Assembly: GCF_001556045.1 (NCBI RefSeq)
Contig: NZ_LSIC01000038.1
Coordinates: 1 to 56,547 of the forward strand
Reading direction: 5' to 3'
Origin: Bradyrhizobium sp. CCH5-F6
Lineage (GTDB): Bacteria; Pseudomonadota; Alphaproteobacteria; Rhizobiales; Xanthobacteraceae
Length of the DNA stretch: 56,547 bases
The stretch's first letter is position 1, and every line of letters starts with the position of its first letter. A program made the translations under genes and the position numbers. Below are positions 18,512 through 27,529 of this stretch, piece after piece. Below the pieces are notes generated by a model. The model saw nothing but the letters and a program-made list of their open reading frames with translations, made no database searches and was not told where the DNA came from.

Positions 18512-18554
18512 ACAGGGCGCATCCCCGGAGGCGTTCGTGCCGCCTCCGCCCTGT
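18512..18554 (-). terminator. Nested hairpin after the cysteine protease gene
   Basis: ACAGGGC (18512-18518) pairs with GCCCTGT (18548-18554), and inside it GGAGGCG (18527-18533) pairs with CGCCTCC (18541-18547). It lies about 50 bases beyond the stop of the LapG-like gene. There is no clear T-run, so it may be a Rho-dependent end or an RNA-stabilising structure. Confidence 0.5.
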
Positions 18555-18603
18555 TCGTCTTGAAGAGTTTGAGGTCTGCCGGCGGCGATGCCGGCCAGGT
18601 CGA

Positions 18604-19236
18604 TCAGCGCTCGGTGGGCGCGATCGCCGGTTTGGGCTGTTCGGTCCCGAAGGAGACCCAGACGTTGGGGTCGGAGGCGCTTTGACGGGATAGATAGCGA
18701 TAGTTCGTCTCGTACCAGAACAGGATTTCCGGCGTCTGATTGTCCAGGATCATCTCACCGCGGTCGGTGCGGACCGTCAGAACGGCGTGGCGTCCTCGGC
18801 CGGGGCCGGGCTCTTCGACCGTCGTGATCAGGAGCGAACCCTGCGGCCAGCCCGCTCTCGCGAGCAGTTTGCGCTTGAGCAGAGCGAAATCCTCGCAGTC
18901 GCCACGATCAAGCGGGAGGGTCCAGCGTTCGGCCTTGCCGTAAAGTGCGTCGTCGCTGGTCCAAACCACCCGATCATTGACGTACTTGTTGACTGCATAG
19001 AGCTCCTGCAGCTTCTCGGGCGTGAGCACCACGTCGCGGACCTGATCCGTGCCTGGACGGCATTCATCGGCGTTCTCGGCGCAGAACTGCTGCCATCCGG
19101 CCGGTGGCTTCGTCGCGGCGCCGATGGCCGCGAACAGGGCAGGGCGAGCGAGGAAGGCATGTGCCGGCTGCAAAGTAAGGCCGGCTGCAACCATGCCGGC
19201 GATCGCCAAGACCTCCAGTCGCCCCTTCTTGCTCAT
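18604..19236 (-). CDS. Periplasmic transglutaminase-like cysteine protease (LapG-like)
   Basis: A 210-residue bacterial transglutaminase-like cysteine proteinase. In the well-studied member LapG this enzyme clips large type I-secreted adhesins to release them from the outer membrane. Residues 1-27 form a signal peptide (LAIAGMVAAGLTLQPAHA), placing it in the periplasm. The catalytic triad is visible: Cys in RGDCEDFALLK, His in GRGRHAVLTV and Asp in ILDNQTPEILF. ATG 19236 gives the signal peptide. It lies upstream of the two AIDA genes on the same strand, consistent with the known association of this family with type I secretion loci. No LapD-like c-di-GMP receptor is nearby, so control is unknown. 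Confidence 0.88.
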   Translation of the reverse strand: MSKKGRLEVLAIAGMVAAGLTLQPAHAFLARPALFAAIGAATKPPAGWQQFCAENADECRPGTDQVRDVVLTPEKLQELYAVNKYVNDRVVWTSDDALYGKAERWTLPLDRGDCEDFALLKRKLLARAGWPQGSLLITTVEEPGPGRGRHAVLTVRTDRGEMILDNQTPEILFWYETNYRYLSRQSASDPNVWVSFGTEQPKPAIAPTER

Positions 19237-19450
19237 GCTCCACCCGCCGATGCCTTGCAGGAAGAAGCTGGCAGAAAGAGCTGGAGAGCCGGCTAAGCCA
19301 TTATCTAAAATTGAATCGAACCCGCAGGTTCGGTCATAGCCGCATCGATCTCCAGGTGACTATCGTTAACATTCACGCAGACGTCACATGGAGGCAGGAG
19401 GTCCTCGGCTAACGTGAGGGGACGGACGTGGCTTGCTTGAGGATGCTGTG

Positions 19451-20110
19451 ATGAGAGGTGGATCGTCAGGGGAGGCTGAGGTCGGCCAGGCCGCTGATGT
19501 AGCAGCTCCGTGCATGCCCGATCGCGGCGCCTGGCTCCGATGGGGAGGTCAGGTCTGCGGCGGGGTCGGTCCCTTGCTCCTCGGTCTGGGCGTCTTCGGC
19601 ATAGTTGCAAGCGTGTCGGTGGGGGAGGGCGCTGCGGGCGTTTTCGGCGCAGGGTTGGCGCTTCTGATGCTGGCGATCGCCATGATCGACGCGAGGATGT
19701 TTCTGATCCCCGATCAACTCAATGCCGCGGGCGTTGCGCTCGGAATTGTCAACGCCGCAATCCTCGGGCACGGCGATGTGACATGGCCCGCTGAAGCGAT
19801 CCTGAGGGCGCTGGCCGTCGCGGCCGCTTTTTGGGGCCTGCGCGCCGCCTATCTTCGGCTGCGGCGACGGAATGGCATCGGGCTCGGCGACGTCAAGCTG
19901 GCGGCCGTTGCCGGCGCGTGGCTCGACTGGTCTGTCTTGCCGATTGCAGTCGAACTCGCCGCGTTGTCGGCCCTGGCGGCTTTTGGTCTCAGGCGCCTGA
20001 TGCTGGGCCGGAATGCTCCCAGGAATGACCGGTTGCCGTTCGGGTTGTTCTTCGCGCCCGCGATCTGGATCGGCTGGCTGCTGCAGACGGCGCTGTGGAC
20101 TGTCGGCTGA
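19451..20110 (+). CDS. Prepilin peptidase, single-domain (GspO-like, A24)
   Basis: An inner-membrane aspartic peptidase that removes the leader from type II pseudopilins, here presumably GspG-K. The two catalytic aspartates are in AMIDARMFLIPD and GIGLGDVKLAAVAG, each beside membrane helices. At 219 residues it lacks the N-terminal cysteine-rich methylase domain of full-length PilD/GspO, as in the small A24 peptidases. I chose ATG 19451 (MRGGSSGEAEVG) with GAGG eight bases upstream; a TTG six codons earlier is possible. It is the first gene of the type II secretion block and converges on the Sel1 gene. Confidence 0.87.
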   Translation: MRGGSSGEAEVGQAADVAAPCMPDRGAWLRWGGQVCGGVGPLLLGLGVFGIVASVSVGEGAAGVFGAGLALLMLAIAMIDARMFLIPDQLNAAGVALGIVNAAILGHGDVTWPAEAILRALAVAAAFWGLRAAYLRLRRRNGIGLGDVKLAAVAGAWLDWSVLPIAVELAALSALAAFGLRRLMLGRNAPRNDRLPFGLFFAPAIWIGWLLQTALWTVG

Positions 20111-20119
20111 TTGGCGGGA

Positions 20120-20614
20120 TCAGAAGGCCGAGTCTTGCGGCCAGCGCAACGCGTGCCATTGGCCGGCGGCGATCTGGCCCCGGCTCATCTTGGACGCGAC
20201 GGCGTTGCGCAGTTTGGCGAAGTTCTCGCGCATCCGTTTCGGGGCATGAGCGGCCGCAAGGTTGAGCCATTTGTAGGCGGCGACCTCGTCCTGGGGAACG
20301 CCCTGACCCTTGTCGTAGGCCAGACCGAGCAGATATTGCGAGGTTACGTCGCCTTTCTCGGCCGCAAGCCTGTACCAGTAGGTGGCGGCATCGTGGGCCT
20401 GCGGAAGCCCTTGCCCGGTCGCGTACATGAAGCCCACCATGCCTTGCGCGCGAGCGCTGCCGCGCTCGGCCTGCGGCAGGAGAAGCCGTGCGGCCGTGTT
20501 GTAGTCGCCTCGGTTGAAGGCATTCGTCCCGGCGCCGAGCGCATCGGCGCGGGCCATGCCTGTCCCGCAGAGGCCGACCAGGACGACGGCTCCAAGCGTG
20601 CGGCACCTGATCAT
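20120..20614 (-). CDS. Exported Sel1-repeat protein
   Basis: A 164-residue protein with a signal peptide at about residues 1-23 (LGAVVLVGLCGTGMARA) and two to three Sel1-like TPR repeats, for example ARAQGMVGFMYATGQGLPQ and TSQYLLGLAYDKGQGVPQ. Sel1 repeats form helical scaffolds that bind other proteins. ATG 20614 is preferred because it gives a compact signal peptide; the frame extends to 20641. It lies directly downstream of gspD on the same strand (34 bases between gspD stop and this start), so it is probably co-expressed and could assist the secretin or another periplasmic part, which is inference only. Confidence 0.8.
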   Translation of the reverse strand: MIRCRTLGAVVLVGLCGTGMARADALGAGTNAFNRGDYNTAARLLLPQAERGSARAQGMVGFMYATGQGLPQAHDAATYWYRLAAEKGDVTSQYLLGLAYDKGQGVPQDEVAAYKWLNLAAAHAPKRMRENFAKLRNAVASKMSRGQIAAGQWHALRWPQDSAF

Positions 20615-20648
20615 GTGGAGCGCTCCTGCGGCGTGGCTCATAAGCCGG

Positions 20649-23009
20649 TCAGCGATAGGTGGTCGGCGCGCTCTGCGTCGGTCCGATCGCGTTGATCGTG
20701 CCGCGCAGCTTGGTGCGCAGTTCCTCGGCGACGAAATGGGCGTCGGCGCCGTCGCGGATGATCTGGGGCCGGATGAAGATGATCAGCTCGGTCCGCTTGA
20801 CCTGCTTGTCGGTCTGGCCGAACACGACTTCGCCGAGCCCCGGAATCTGGTCCAGTCCGGGGATGCCGGCGCGCGCCTTGGTTTGCGTGTCGCTGATGAG
20901 GCCTGCCAGCAGGACCGTCTGTCCGCTGGCGACAGCGACCGAGCTGCGCACCTTCCGCGTCGAGACGGTCGGCGTCAACGAATTGGTCGAGCTCGACGAG
21001 GAGCCGGAAGAATTGCTGACGGGATTCGATATCTCCTGCTCGACATCGAGGCGGACATTGCCGTTTGCATTGATCCGCGGCACGACGCGAAGGATGATGC
21101 CGGTGCTGCGATAGTCCGTGGTATTGGCAATGGTGTTGCTGCCGGTCAGCACCGTCGCGCTCCCGGTCTGGATCGGGATCTCGTCGCCCACCTGCAGGGT
21201 CGCGATCTGATTGTCGATCACGACGACCGAGGGGTTCGACAGCACCTTGACGTCGGTAATGCTGTGCAGCGCATTGAGCACCGCCCGCGGCGTCCGCGCC
21301 GAGCCGACCAGGAAGTTGAACCCCGGAATGGCGCGCTGGAGCACGACGTCGGCGGCCGCCGCGGCGACCGATGTCGCGCCATTGTAGCCGAACGAGCCGG
21401 TATCGGGTTTGAGGCCGAGATCCTTGCTCATGATGTACGACTGGACGCCATACTGAAGCTGGTCCGTCAGCGTCACTTCGGCGATGGTGGCATCGATCGC
21501 GACCTGCAGCTGGGGTTGATCGATCTCGCGAATGGTCTGCTCGATGATGCGGTACTGTTCCTGGCTCGCATAGATCAACAGCGTGTTGTTCACGCTGTCG
21601 GCGGTAATGCGAACGCCGTCGAGCACGTTGCCGGCCCCCGCGCCGCGTCCCGAATTCTGCCCGGAGCCGGCATTGTCGAACAGGCTGGTGCCGCCTTGTG
21701 TGGTCGATGATCCGCCATAGGCCTGCTGGCCGCTCGCGGACGCATCCGTCGCGGCGCTGTTTGCCGAGCGTCCGCCCGCACTGGACCCGAATCCGCCGCT
21801 CGTCTGGTTGGGTGACGCCGAGAGCCGGCTCAGTGCCGATCCGCCGCTCGAGCTCGCCGCGATGCCGGAGCCAGGTGCAATCTGCCCGCTCGCGCCATCA
21901 AGCGGCGAGGTCGACGAACCTGCTGACCCGCCCGCACCGAAGACGTCGTTCAGCACGCGCGCGATCTGCTTGGAATCGCCGAACTTGACGCGGTAGACGT
22001 GAACGGCGGAGCGGCCGGTATTGGTGGTGTCGAGGCGTCGAATCCACGTCTCCACGCGTTTCAGCAGCTCCGGCCGCCGTGTCACCGCGAGCACCGCGTT
22101 CATCCTGGTGATGGACTGGAACTTGATGAGGTTCTGCGTCATGCCGCCTTCGCCGGAATCGACGATTTTCTCCAGCTCGGCGATGATCGGACCCGGATTG
22201 CTGTTCTGCACGGGAAAGACGCCGACCGATTGCCCCTTGAGGAAGTCGGCGTCGAAGCTGAGCACGAGGTCCACCGCATTGCGGCGCTCGCTGCCCGAGC
22301 CCTGGATCAGGATCAGGTTGCGGCCGGTGTCGGCACGGATCATTCCCTGCTTCGCGGCAAAGCTCTCCACCAGCTTGATGACGGTCTGGGCCGAGACGTA
22401 TTGCAGCGGTACGACGGTGATGCCGTAGCCTGGCGTCATGCGATCGGACGCGTCCGCGGTCCCGGCTCCCACCGCATCCGCCTGCGGCATCAGCCGGTAG
22501 CCGGTGTCGTCCCGGACCAGCGCGATGCCGCCGATCCTCAGCGCGTTCTCGAGTGCGAAGACGACGTCGGATTTCGGAATCGGACGACCGGACGACAGGC
22601 TGATATTGCCCTGGACGCGCGGATCGATGACATAGCCGACGCCGAGAATGTCTCCGAGCACGACCTTGGCGACCGAAGCAATCGGTGAATTGTCGAAGTT
22701 CAGCTCGAACCTTTCGGTGCTGACGCCGGCTTTCTGCGATGACGTCGCGACGGGCGCGTCCTCGCCGGAGGCGCCGGTATAGATCGCGGTCTTGGCCCGG
22801 GGGCCGGTCGACAGCTCACGCTGCGGTAGCTGGTTCGGATAGCGCGGCAACAGGTCGACGGAGCGGACCTTGTCGAACACGTCCGGGTCCTTGGCATCGG
22901 CATCCGCAACGCCGCTCACCGTGTTGCATGATCCCAGCAGCACGCAGACGAAGGCGCACTGGACGACCAAGCCGATCCGGATTGCTGTTCGGCTCACTGT
23001 CTGCCTCAC
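20649..23009 (-). CDS. gspD: Type II secretion secretin GspD, lipoprotein type
   Basis: The outer-membrane channel of the type II secretion system, 786 residues. A short hydrophobic leader ends in the lipobox LLGSC at residues 24-28 with Asn after the Cys, which predicts a lipoprotein sorted to the outer membrane. N0-N3 domains follow (for example DRMTPGYGITVVPLQYVSA), then a Gly/Ser-rich linker at about residues 375-480 within N3, then the secretin domain with VLSNPSVVVIDNQ, TGIILRVVPRIN and VLLAGLISDTQT ending TELIIFIRPQII. Start is GTG 23009. It is transcribed away from gspE across a 304-base divergent region. With no pilotin gene nearby, the lipid anchor may make it self-piloting. Confidence 0.93.
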   Translation of the reverse strand: MRQTVSRTAIRIGLVVQCAFVCVLLGSCNTVSGVADADAKDPDVFDKVRSVDLLPRYPNQLPQRELSTGPRAKTAIYTGASGEDAPVATSSQKAGVSTERFELNFDNSPIASVAKVVLGDILGVGYVIDPRVQGNISLSSGRPIPKSDVVFALENALRIGGIALVRDDTGYRLMPQADAVGAGTADASDRMTPGYGITVVPLQYVSAQTVIKLVESFAAKQGMIRADTGRNLILIQGSGSERRNAVDLVLSFDADFLKGQSVGVFPVQNSNPGPIIAELEKIVDSGEGGMTQNLIKFQSITRMNAVLAVTRRPELLKRVETWIRRLDTTNTGRSAVHVYRVKFGDSKQIARVLNDVFGAGGSAGSSTSPLDGASGQIAPGSGIAASSSGGSALSRLSASPNQTSGGFGSSAGGRSANSAATDASASGQQAYGGSSTTQGGTSLFDNAGSGQNSGRGAGAGNVLDGVRITADSVNNTLLIYASQEQYRIIEQTIREIDQPQLQVAIDATIAEVTLTDQLQYGVQSYIMSKDLGLKPDTGSFGYNGATSVAAAAADVVLQRAIPGFNFLVGSARTPRAVLNALHSITDVKVLSNPSVVVIDNQIATLQVGDEIPIQTGSATVLTGSNTIANTTDYRSTGIILRVVPRINANGNVRLDVEQEISNPVSNSSGSSSSSTNSLTPTVSTRKVRSSVAVASGQTVLLAGLISDTQTKARAGIPGLDQIPGLGEVVFGQTDKQVKRTELIIFIRPQIIRDGADAHFVAEELRTKLRGTINAIGPTQSAPTTYR

Positions 23010-23313
23010 TCACGCACTGCCCACTGGTTTTCTCGTTGCGGCGGGCGAGCCGACCGAGGGCCTGCTTAACCCTCTCCTGTGACATTCATGTGTTATGAAT
23101 TCTCGGTCGATCGTTATTGTGGATCTCGGCTTATCATATGGCTGGCGAGGCGCAGGAATTCTCCTGCCACGTCAGTGGCTTTGGCTGGGCGGTTCTGATC
23201 ATGCGAGATGTGGTTATCATGATTGATCATCGCGTCACATTTCCATTCGTAAAAATGAGCTAAACGGCCCGCTCGCCGCTCTGCGGCCATCAGAGTGACT
23301 TCGGTAGACGTTC
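23010..23313. promoter_or_regulatory. Divergent gspD-gspE promoter region
   Basis: A 304-base gap holding the promoters of both type II secretion units. It is AT-enriched from 23078 on and contains CTGTGACAT (23077-23085), TGTTAT (23091-23096), GTTATTGTGG (23113-23122, identical to 18486-18495), and TTATCAT twice (23131-23137 and 23214-23220). No coding frame is convincing. The shared words suggest common regulation with the type I and polysaccharide units. Confidence 0.55.
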
Positions 23314-24993
23314 ATGGCTTTCCCGGATGCGCGCGAGTTCGCGGCTCGCCTCGGCCAGAGGGCGGGGTTGACGACGGACGTCGATGTGCCCGGAAGCCCG
23401 ACCAGTCCGCTCGAAGGCGGCCTGCGGCGGCTCTGGGAGGCGAGCGATTTGTCGGCGAGCGAGTTCGCCGACGAGGTTGCCTCGTTTTTCGGCCTTGCGC
23501 GCGCGAGCCTGCAGGAAATGATGGCAGCCCAGGCACTGGTCCAGCAGTTCTCTCGGCGATTCCTGCGGGAGATGGCGGTCTTTCCCTGCCAGCCCACCGA
23601 TGGCCTGCCCGTGCTCGTGCTCGCCGATCCGACGGACCGCGCCTCGGTCCAGGCCGCCGGGATCGTGCTGGGCACAGAACCCGCCGTCAAGGTCGCCTCG
23701 TTCGAGGACATCGCCGCCGTGCTCGATCAGCGCCTCGGTGAGGAGGAGCGTGCGAATCCGGGCTCTGCTGCCAACGCGGCCGTCCATGACGACGATATCG
23801 ACAATCTCCGCGACCTCGCCAGCGGCGCGCCGGTGGTGCGGGCGGTCAACGACATGTTCGAAACGGCGGTCGAACTGCGCGCCAGCGACATCCATATCGA
23901 GCCCGGCCGCACCGCTCTGGCGATCCGCATGCGCGTCGACGGACTGCTGCGCAGCGTCCCGACACCGAACGGCATACCGCCGGCCGCCGTAATCTCCCGG
24001 ATCAAGATCCTGGCAGGCCTCAACATCGCGGAGCGCCGGTTGCCGCAGGATGGCGGCGCGCGGGTCCGAGCCGCGCGTTCCGAAATCGACGTGCGCGTGG
24101 CAATCATGCCGACGCAGCACGGCGAGTCCGCGGTCATCCGTCTGCTGCCGCGGGATCGGGCGCTGCTGTCGATCGACAAGCTCGGCTTCCTGCCGGGCGA
24201 CCAGAGCAAGTTGCGGCGGATGCTGGCGCTCCCGCACGGAATGATCATCGTCACCGGCCCGACCGGCAGCGGCAAGACGACGACGCTCGCGACCGTGCTG
24301 TCGCTGCTCAATGAGCCGACACGGAAGATTCTGACGATCGAGGATCCCGTCGAATACGAGATTCCGGGTATTTCACAATCCCAGGCCAAGCCCGCGATCG
24401 GTCTGACATTTGCCAACGCCCTGCGGTCTTTCGTACGTCAGGACCCCGACGTCATCATGGTCGGCGAGGTCCGCGACTCCGAAACCGCCCATGTGGCGAT
24501 CCACGCCGCTCTCACCGGCCATCTGGTGCTGACCACGCTGCACACGGAGACGGCTGCCGCAGCCGTGCCGCGGCTGCTGGATCTCGGCGTCGAGGCGTTC
24601 CTGCTGCGCTCGACCCTGCGCGCAGTCATCGCCCAGCGCCTGGTTCGGCAGCTCTGCGACCGTTGCAAGAGCAGTCGGCCGCTGACCCGCGCCGACCTCG
24701 ACGCCGATCCGCGCTATGCGGCGGTGGGCCTGTCCGTTGGCAACGTCATCTTCGAACCGGTCGGATGCGAGCGCTGCGGCCATGTCGGATATCGCGGCCG
24801 CATCGGGGTCTTCGAAGTGCTGGAAATGAACGAGGAAGTCCGCGCGCTTGTCGAGGACCAGTCCGATTGGGAGTCCATCGACAAGGTCGCCATTCGCAAC
24901 GGAATGACGACCATGATCGAGGATGGACGCGCCAAATGCCTCTCCGGCATGACCTCCGCGGCCGAGATCCTTCGCGTGACGACCGTCAGGTGA
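23314..24993 (+). CDS. gspE: Type II secretion ATPase GspE
   Basis: The cytoplasmic hexameric ATPase that powers pseudopilus assembly; 559 residues. An N-terminal GspE/PulE domain (about 1-150) is followed by the ATPase core with Walker A GPTGSGKT at 315-322, the Asp box TIEDPVEYE, Walker B region QDPDVIMVGEVRD and a His box TGHLVLTTLHT. A zinc-binding tetracysteine is present at C448, C451, C485 and C488 (CDRC and CERC), typical of GspE. It is the first gene of the plus-strand chain gspE to gspM; gspF begins five bases after its stop. The ribosome site before ATG 23314 is weak. Confidence 0.96.
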   Translation: MAFPDAREFAARLGQRAGLTTDVDVPGSPTSPLEGGLRRLWEASDLSASEFADEVASFFGLARASLQEMMAAQALVQQFSRRFLREMAVFPCQPTDGLPVLVLADPTDRASVQAAGIVLGTEPAVKVASFEDIAAVLDQRLGEEERANPGSAANAAVHDDDIDNLRDLASGAPVVRAVNDMFETAVELRASDIHIEPGRTALAIRMRVDGLLRSVPTPNGIPPAAVISRIKILAGLNIAERRLPQDGGARVRAARSEIDVRVAIMPTQHGESAVIRLLPRDRALLSIDKLGFLPGDQSKLRRMLALPHGMIIVTGPTGSGKTTTLATVLSLLNEPTRKILTIEDPVEYEIPGISQSQAKPAIGLTFANALRSFVRQDPDVIMVGEVRDSETAHVAIHAALTGHLVLTTLHTETAAAAVPRLLDLGVEAFLLRSTLRAVIAQRLVRQLCDRCKSSRPLTRADLDADPRYAAVGLSVGNVIFEPVGCERCGHVGYRGRIGVFEVLEMNEEVRALVEDQSDWESIDKVAIRNGMTTMIEDGRAKCLSGMTSAAEILRVTTVR

Positions 24994-24997
24994 CGAG

Positions 24998-26206
24998 ATG
25001 CCGACCTTCCGTTACCGGGCGCTGACTCAGAAGGGCGAGGTCGTCTCGGGATCGATCGCAGCCGCGAACCGTGCCGAAGTGGCCCAGCGTATCGAGTATC
25101 TCGGTCTGGTCGCGATCGATGCCGATCCCGAGATCGAGACAAAGGGATGGTCGCTGTCGGGTGCTCTTTCCAGGCCGGGGCCTGCGGAGGTCACCATATT
25201 TACTCGCGATCTCGCCTTGCTGCTGAAGGCGGGCGCCCGGCTCAATGATGCGCTCGAACTGCTTGCCAACGACATGGATGCCGGCCGGCTGCGTCCCGTG
25301 ATCAGCAGCATCAAGACATCAATTCTGTCCGGCGAGAGCTTTGCCGAGGCCTTGGCACGCGAGCCCGCTTTATTTCCGCCGATGTATGTCGCGCTGGTCA
25401 GGGTCGGCGAGATGTCGGGAGGGCTCGACCATATCCTGGAAACCATCGGGACGGAGCGGTCGCGTGCCGAAGCGTTGCGCCGCAAGGTCACCGGTGCCCT
25501 GCAATATCCGGCTTTCGTGCTGCTCGCCGCGGGCGGCGTCCTGATCTTCTTCGTCACGTTCGTGCTGCCGCAGTTCTCGGCGGTGCTGCGCGACTTCAAT
25601 GCCAAGACCGATCCGGTCATCGAAGTGTTCCTCGCGCTTTCGGACATCCTGCGCGGTCACGGACTGGAAATCGGCATCATCGTCGCCATCGCCGTCGTCG
25701 GCGGCTGGATGGCGTGGCGCCGCCCGTCGGTGCGGGCCGGCATTGTGACCCAGGTTGCGAGATTGCCCGTCATTTCGACCGTTGTGGAGTTTCATCGCGC
25801 GGCGCTGTTCTCGCGCAACCTCGGCATTCTGCTCGGCAGCGGCGTGACGCTGACGGCGACGCTTCGCATCCTGATCGACATCATGACCGAGACCGGCAAC
25901 GCGCCGGCCTGGTCGGCCATGGCCGATCGCGTGCGACACGGCGGAAGGCTCGCTGAAGCCCTGGCCGCGTCCGCCGTCCTGCCGCCGGTCGCTGTCCGCA
26001 TGCTGCGGCTTGGCGAGGAGACCGGACAGCTGCCGACGTTGTCGGGGCGGGTCGCCGAATTCTACGAGGAAAAGCTGCAGCGGCAGCTTGATCGCGTCGT
26101 CGCCATCATCGGACCTGCGGCGATCATCCTGATCAGCGTCGTGGTCGGCGGTCTGATCGTGTCGGTGATGACGGCGCTGTTGTCTGTGACGCAAGTGGTC
26201 GGTTGA
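24998..26206 (+). CDS. gspF: Type II secretion inner membrane protein GspF
   Basis: The polytopic platform protein of the inner membrane, 402 residues. It starts MPTFRYRALTQKGEVVSGSI, the usual GspF opening, and has two GspF cytoplasmic domains (about 65-190 and 270-390). Membrane segments lie near 170-190, 225-240 and 370-395, the last reading IIGPAAIILISVVVGGLIVSV. GAGARLNDALELLANDM and GSGVTLTATLRIL are the two internal repeat signatures. It follows gspE by four bases and precedes gspG by 16 bases. Confidence 0.95.
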   Translation: MPTFRYRALTQKGEVVSGSIAAANRAEVAQRIEYLGLVAIDADPEIETKGWSLSGALSRPGPAEVTIFTRDLALLLKAGARLNDALELLANDMDAGRLRPVISSIKTSILSGESFAEALAREPALFPPMYVALVRVGEMSGGLDHILETIGTERSRAEALRRKVTGALQYPAFVLLAAGGVLIFFVTFVLPQFSAVLRDFNAKTDPVIEVFLALSDILRGHGLEIGIIVAIAVVGGWMAWRRPSVRAGIVTQVARLPVISTVVEFHRAALFSRNLGILLGSGVTLTATLRILIDIMTETGNAPAWSAMADRVRHGGRLAEALAASAVLPPVAVRMLRLGEETGQLPTLSGRVAEFYEEKLQRQLDRVVAIIGPAAIILISVVVGGLIVSVMTALLSVTQVVG

Positions 26207-26222
26207 GAAGGAGAGGTTAGGC

Positions 26223-26693
26223 ATGATCGGCTTTTTGGGGAAGGTGCCGTGTCCTCTGCCGAGGTGTTCTCGGCGGCGCCGTGGCGAAGAAGGATTCACG
26301 CTGGTGGAGATGCTCGTCGTCATCACCATCATCGGCATGATCATGGCGCTGGTCGGCCCGCGCGTGCTGAACTATCTCAGCGACTCCCGGGTCAAGTCGG
26401 CCAAGATACAGATCCAGAGCTTCGCCAGTGCGCTCGACCTGTTCTATCTGGATGCCGGACGATTCCCGACCGGTTCAGAAGGCCTCGGCGCGCTCGCGCA
26501 TCCCGTGAGCGGTATCGCGTCCTGGAATGGGCCCTACCTGAAGGGCGGCAATGTTCCTAACGATCCCTGGGGCAATCCCTATGTCTACAAGCAGCCGGCA
26601 GAACGTGCGCCGTATGAAATCCGATCCCTGGGTGCCGATGGTCAGGAAGGCGGTACGGGCACGGCGGCCGATCTCGTCTCGGGGCAGAACTGA
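26223..26693 (+). CDS. gspG: Type II secretion major pseudopilin GspG
   Basis: The main subunit of the periplasmic pseudopilus, 156 residues. The prepilin leader ends RRRGEEG and is followed by FTLVEMLVVITIIGMIMALV, with Glu5 present, so cleavage by the peptidase at 19451 is expected before Phe. The C-terminal part has the GspG signature NDPWGNPYVYKQP and SLGADGQEGG. The leader of about 24 residues is longer and more basic than usual. A strong Shine-Dalgarno AGGAGAGG precedes ATG 26223, the best in the chain, fitting the need for many copies. Its 3' end overlaps gspH. Confidence 0.95.
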   Translation: MIGFLGKVPCPLPRCSRRRRGEEGFTLVEMLVVITIIGMIMALVGPRVLNYLSDSRVKSAKIQIQSFASALDLFYLDAGRFPTGSEGLGALAHPVSGIASWNGPYLKGGNVPNDPWGNPYVYKQPAERAPYEIRSLGADGQEGGTGTAADLVSGQN

Positions 26694-27144
26694 AGGCGGC
26701 GAGGCCGGTTTCACGCTGCTCGAAATGGTCTGCGTGCTCGCGATCGTCGCAATGCTCGCGGCGGTCGCGTGGCCGCGCTTTCCGTCGCAAACCTCGCGGC
26801 CCCGGCTCGAGGCCTATGCAATCGAGGTCGCCGCCCTGCTCAAGGCGGACCGGACTGCCGCGCTGGTGCGCTATGGTGCGGTCAATGCCGTAGTTGACGC
26901 GCGCTCGCGGACCGTGAGGTCGGGCTCCGGCCCCTGGGTCGTCCAGGTTCCCCATGACGTGGTGTTCGACGCACTGCTGCCGCAGCGCTGCAACGGCCGC
27001 GCCGCGCTCTCGACCATCAGCTTTTTCGCCAGCGGCACCTCATGCGGTGGCACGATCCGCCTGACCCGGCTCGGGAGTGCGGTCGAAGTGCGCGTGAACT
27101 GGCTCACCGGAGGAGTCGACATTGTCGCCAAGAACCTGCTCTAG
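26638..27144 (+). CDS. gspH: Type II secretion minor pseudopilin GspH
   Basis: A GspH/FimT-type minor pseudopilin of about 168 residues. The cleavage motif is GEAGFTLLEMVCVLAIVAML, with Glu5 present, then a variable beta-rich domain rich in Arg and Ser that ends near NWLTGGVDIVAKNLL. The start is uncertain because the gene lies inside the gspG 3' end: ATG 26638 gives a 23-residue leader, and ATG 26614 or 26551 are also open. The overlap of about 56 bases implies translational coupling to gspG. Confidence 0.85.
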   Translation: MVRKAVRARRPISSRGRTEGGEAGFTLLEMVCVLAIVAMLAAVAWPRFPSQTSRPRLEAYAIEVAALLKADRTAALVRYGAVNAVVDARSRTVRSGSGPWVVQVPHDVVFDALLPQRCNGRAALSTISFFASGTSCGGTIRLTRLGSAVEVRVNWLTGGVDIVAKNLL

Positions 27145-27529
27145 GCACCGCCGAGAGGGTGGCTTCACCCTGATCGAAGCGGTCGTCGCGCTGGCACTGG
27201 TAACGGTCGGGTTGGCCGCGATCGGCGCGCTCGTCGCAACCAACTCGCGCGGGGCCTTGAAACTCGATCAGCATGCCGCACTCGCCAATGCTGCTCGCCT
27301 CGTGATCGCGACACTGCCGCGCGCTGGTGCTCCCATGCCTGACGACCTCCGGGGTCGTCAGGCCGGCCATCGGTGGCAGATGCGGATTACGCCATTCTTG
27401 GACGGCATTTCGCCGGTGCCGGAATCGCAGTTCGTTCCGCAACTCGTCCAGCTGCGCATCCAGGCCCCGGGAGGGGCGGTGGTGTCGTTCGAAACCGTCC
27501 GGCTGCTGAGCAGGAGCACGGTGCGATGA
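27122..27529 (+). CDS. gspI: Type II secretion minor pseudopilin GspI
   Basis: A 135-residue minor pseudopilin of the tip complex. The leader is short (REGG) and followed by FTLIEAVVALALVTVGLAAIG with Glu5. The start codon is TTG 27122, supported by GGAGG eight bases upstream and by overlap of 23 bases with the gspH end; no ATG fits. The C-terminal domain contains QLVQLRIQ. Its stop overlaps the gspJ start as ATGA. Confidence 0.88.
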   Translation: MSPRTCSRHRREGGFTLIEAVVALALVTVGLAAIGALVATNSRGALKLDQHAALANAARLVIATLPRAGAPMPDDLRGRQAGHRWQMRITPFLDGISPVPESQFVPQLVQLRIQAPGGAVVSFETVRLLSRSTVR

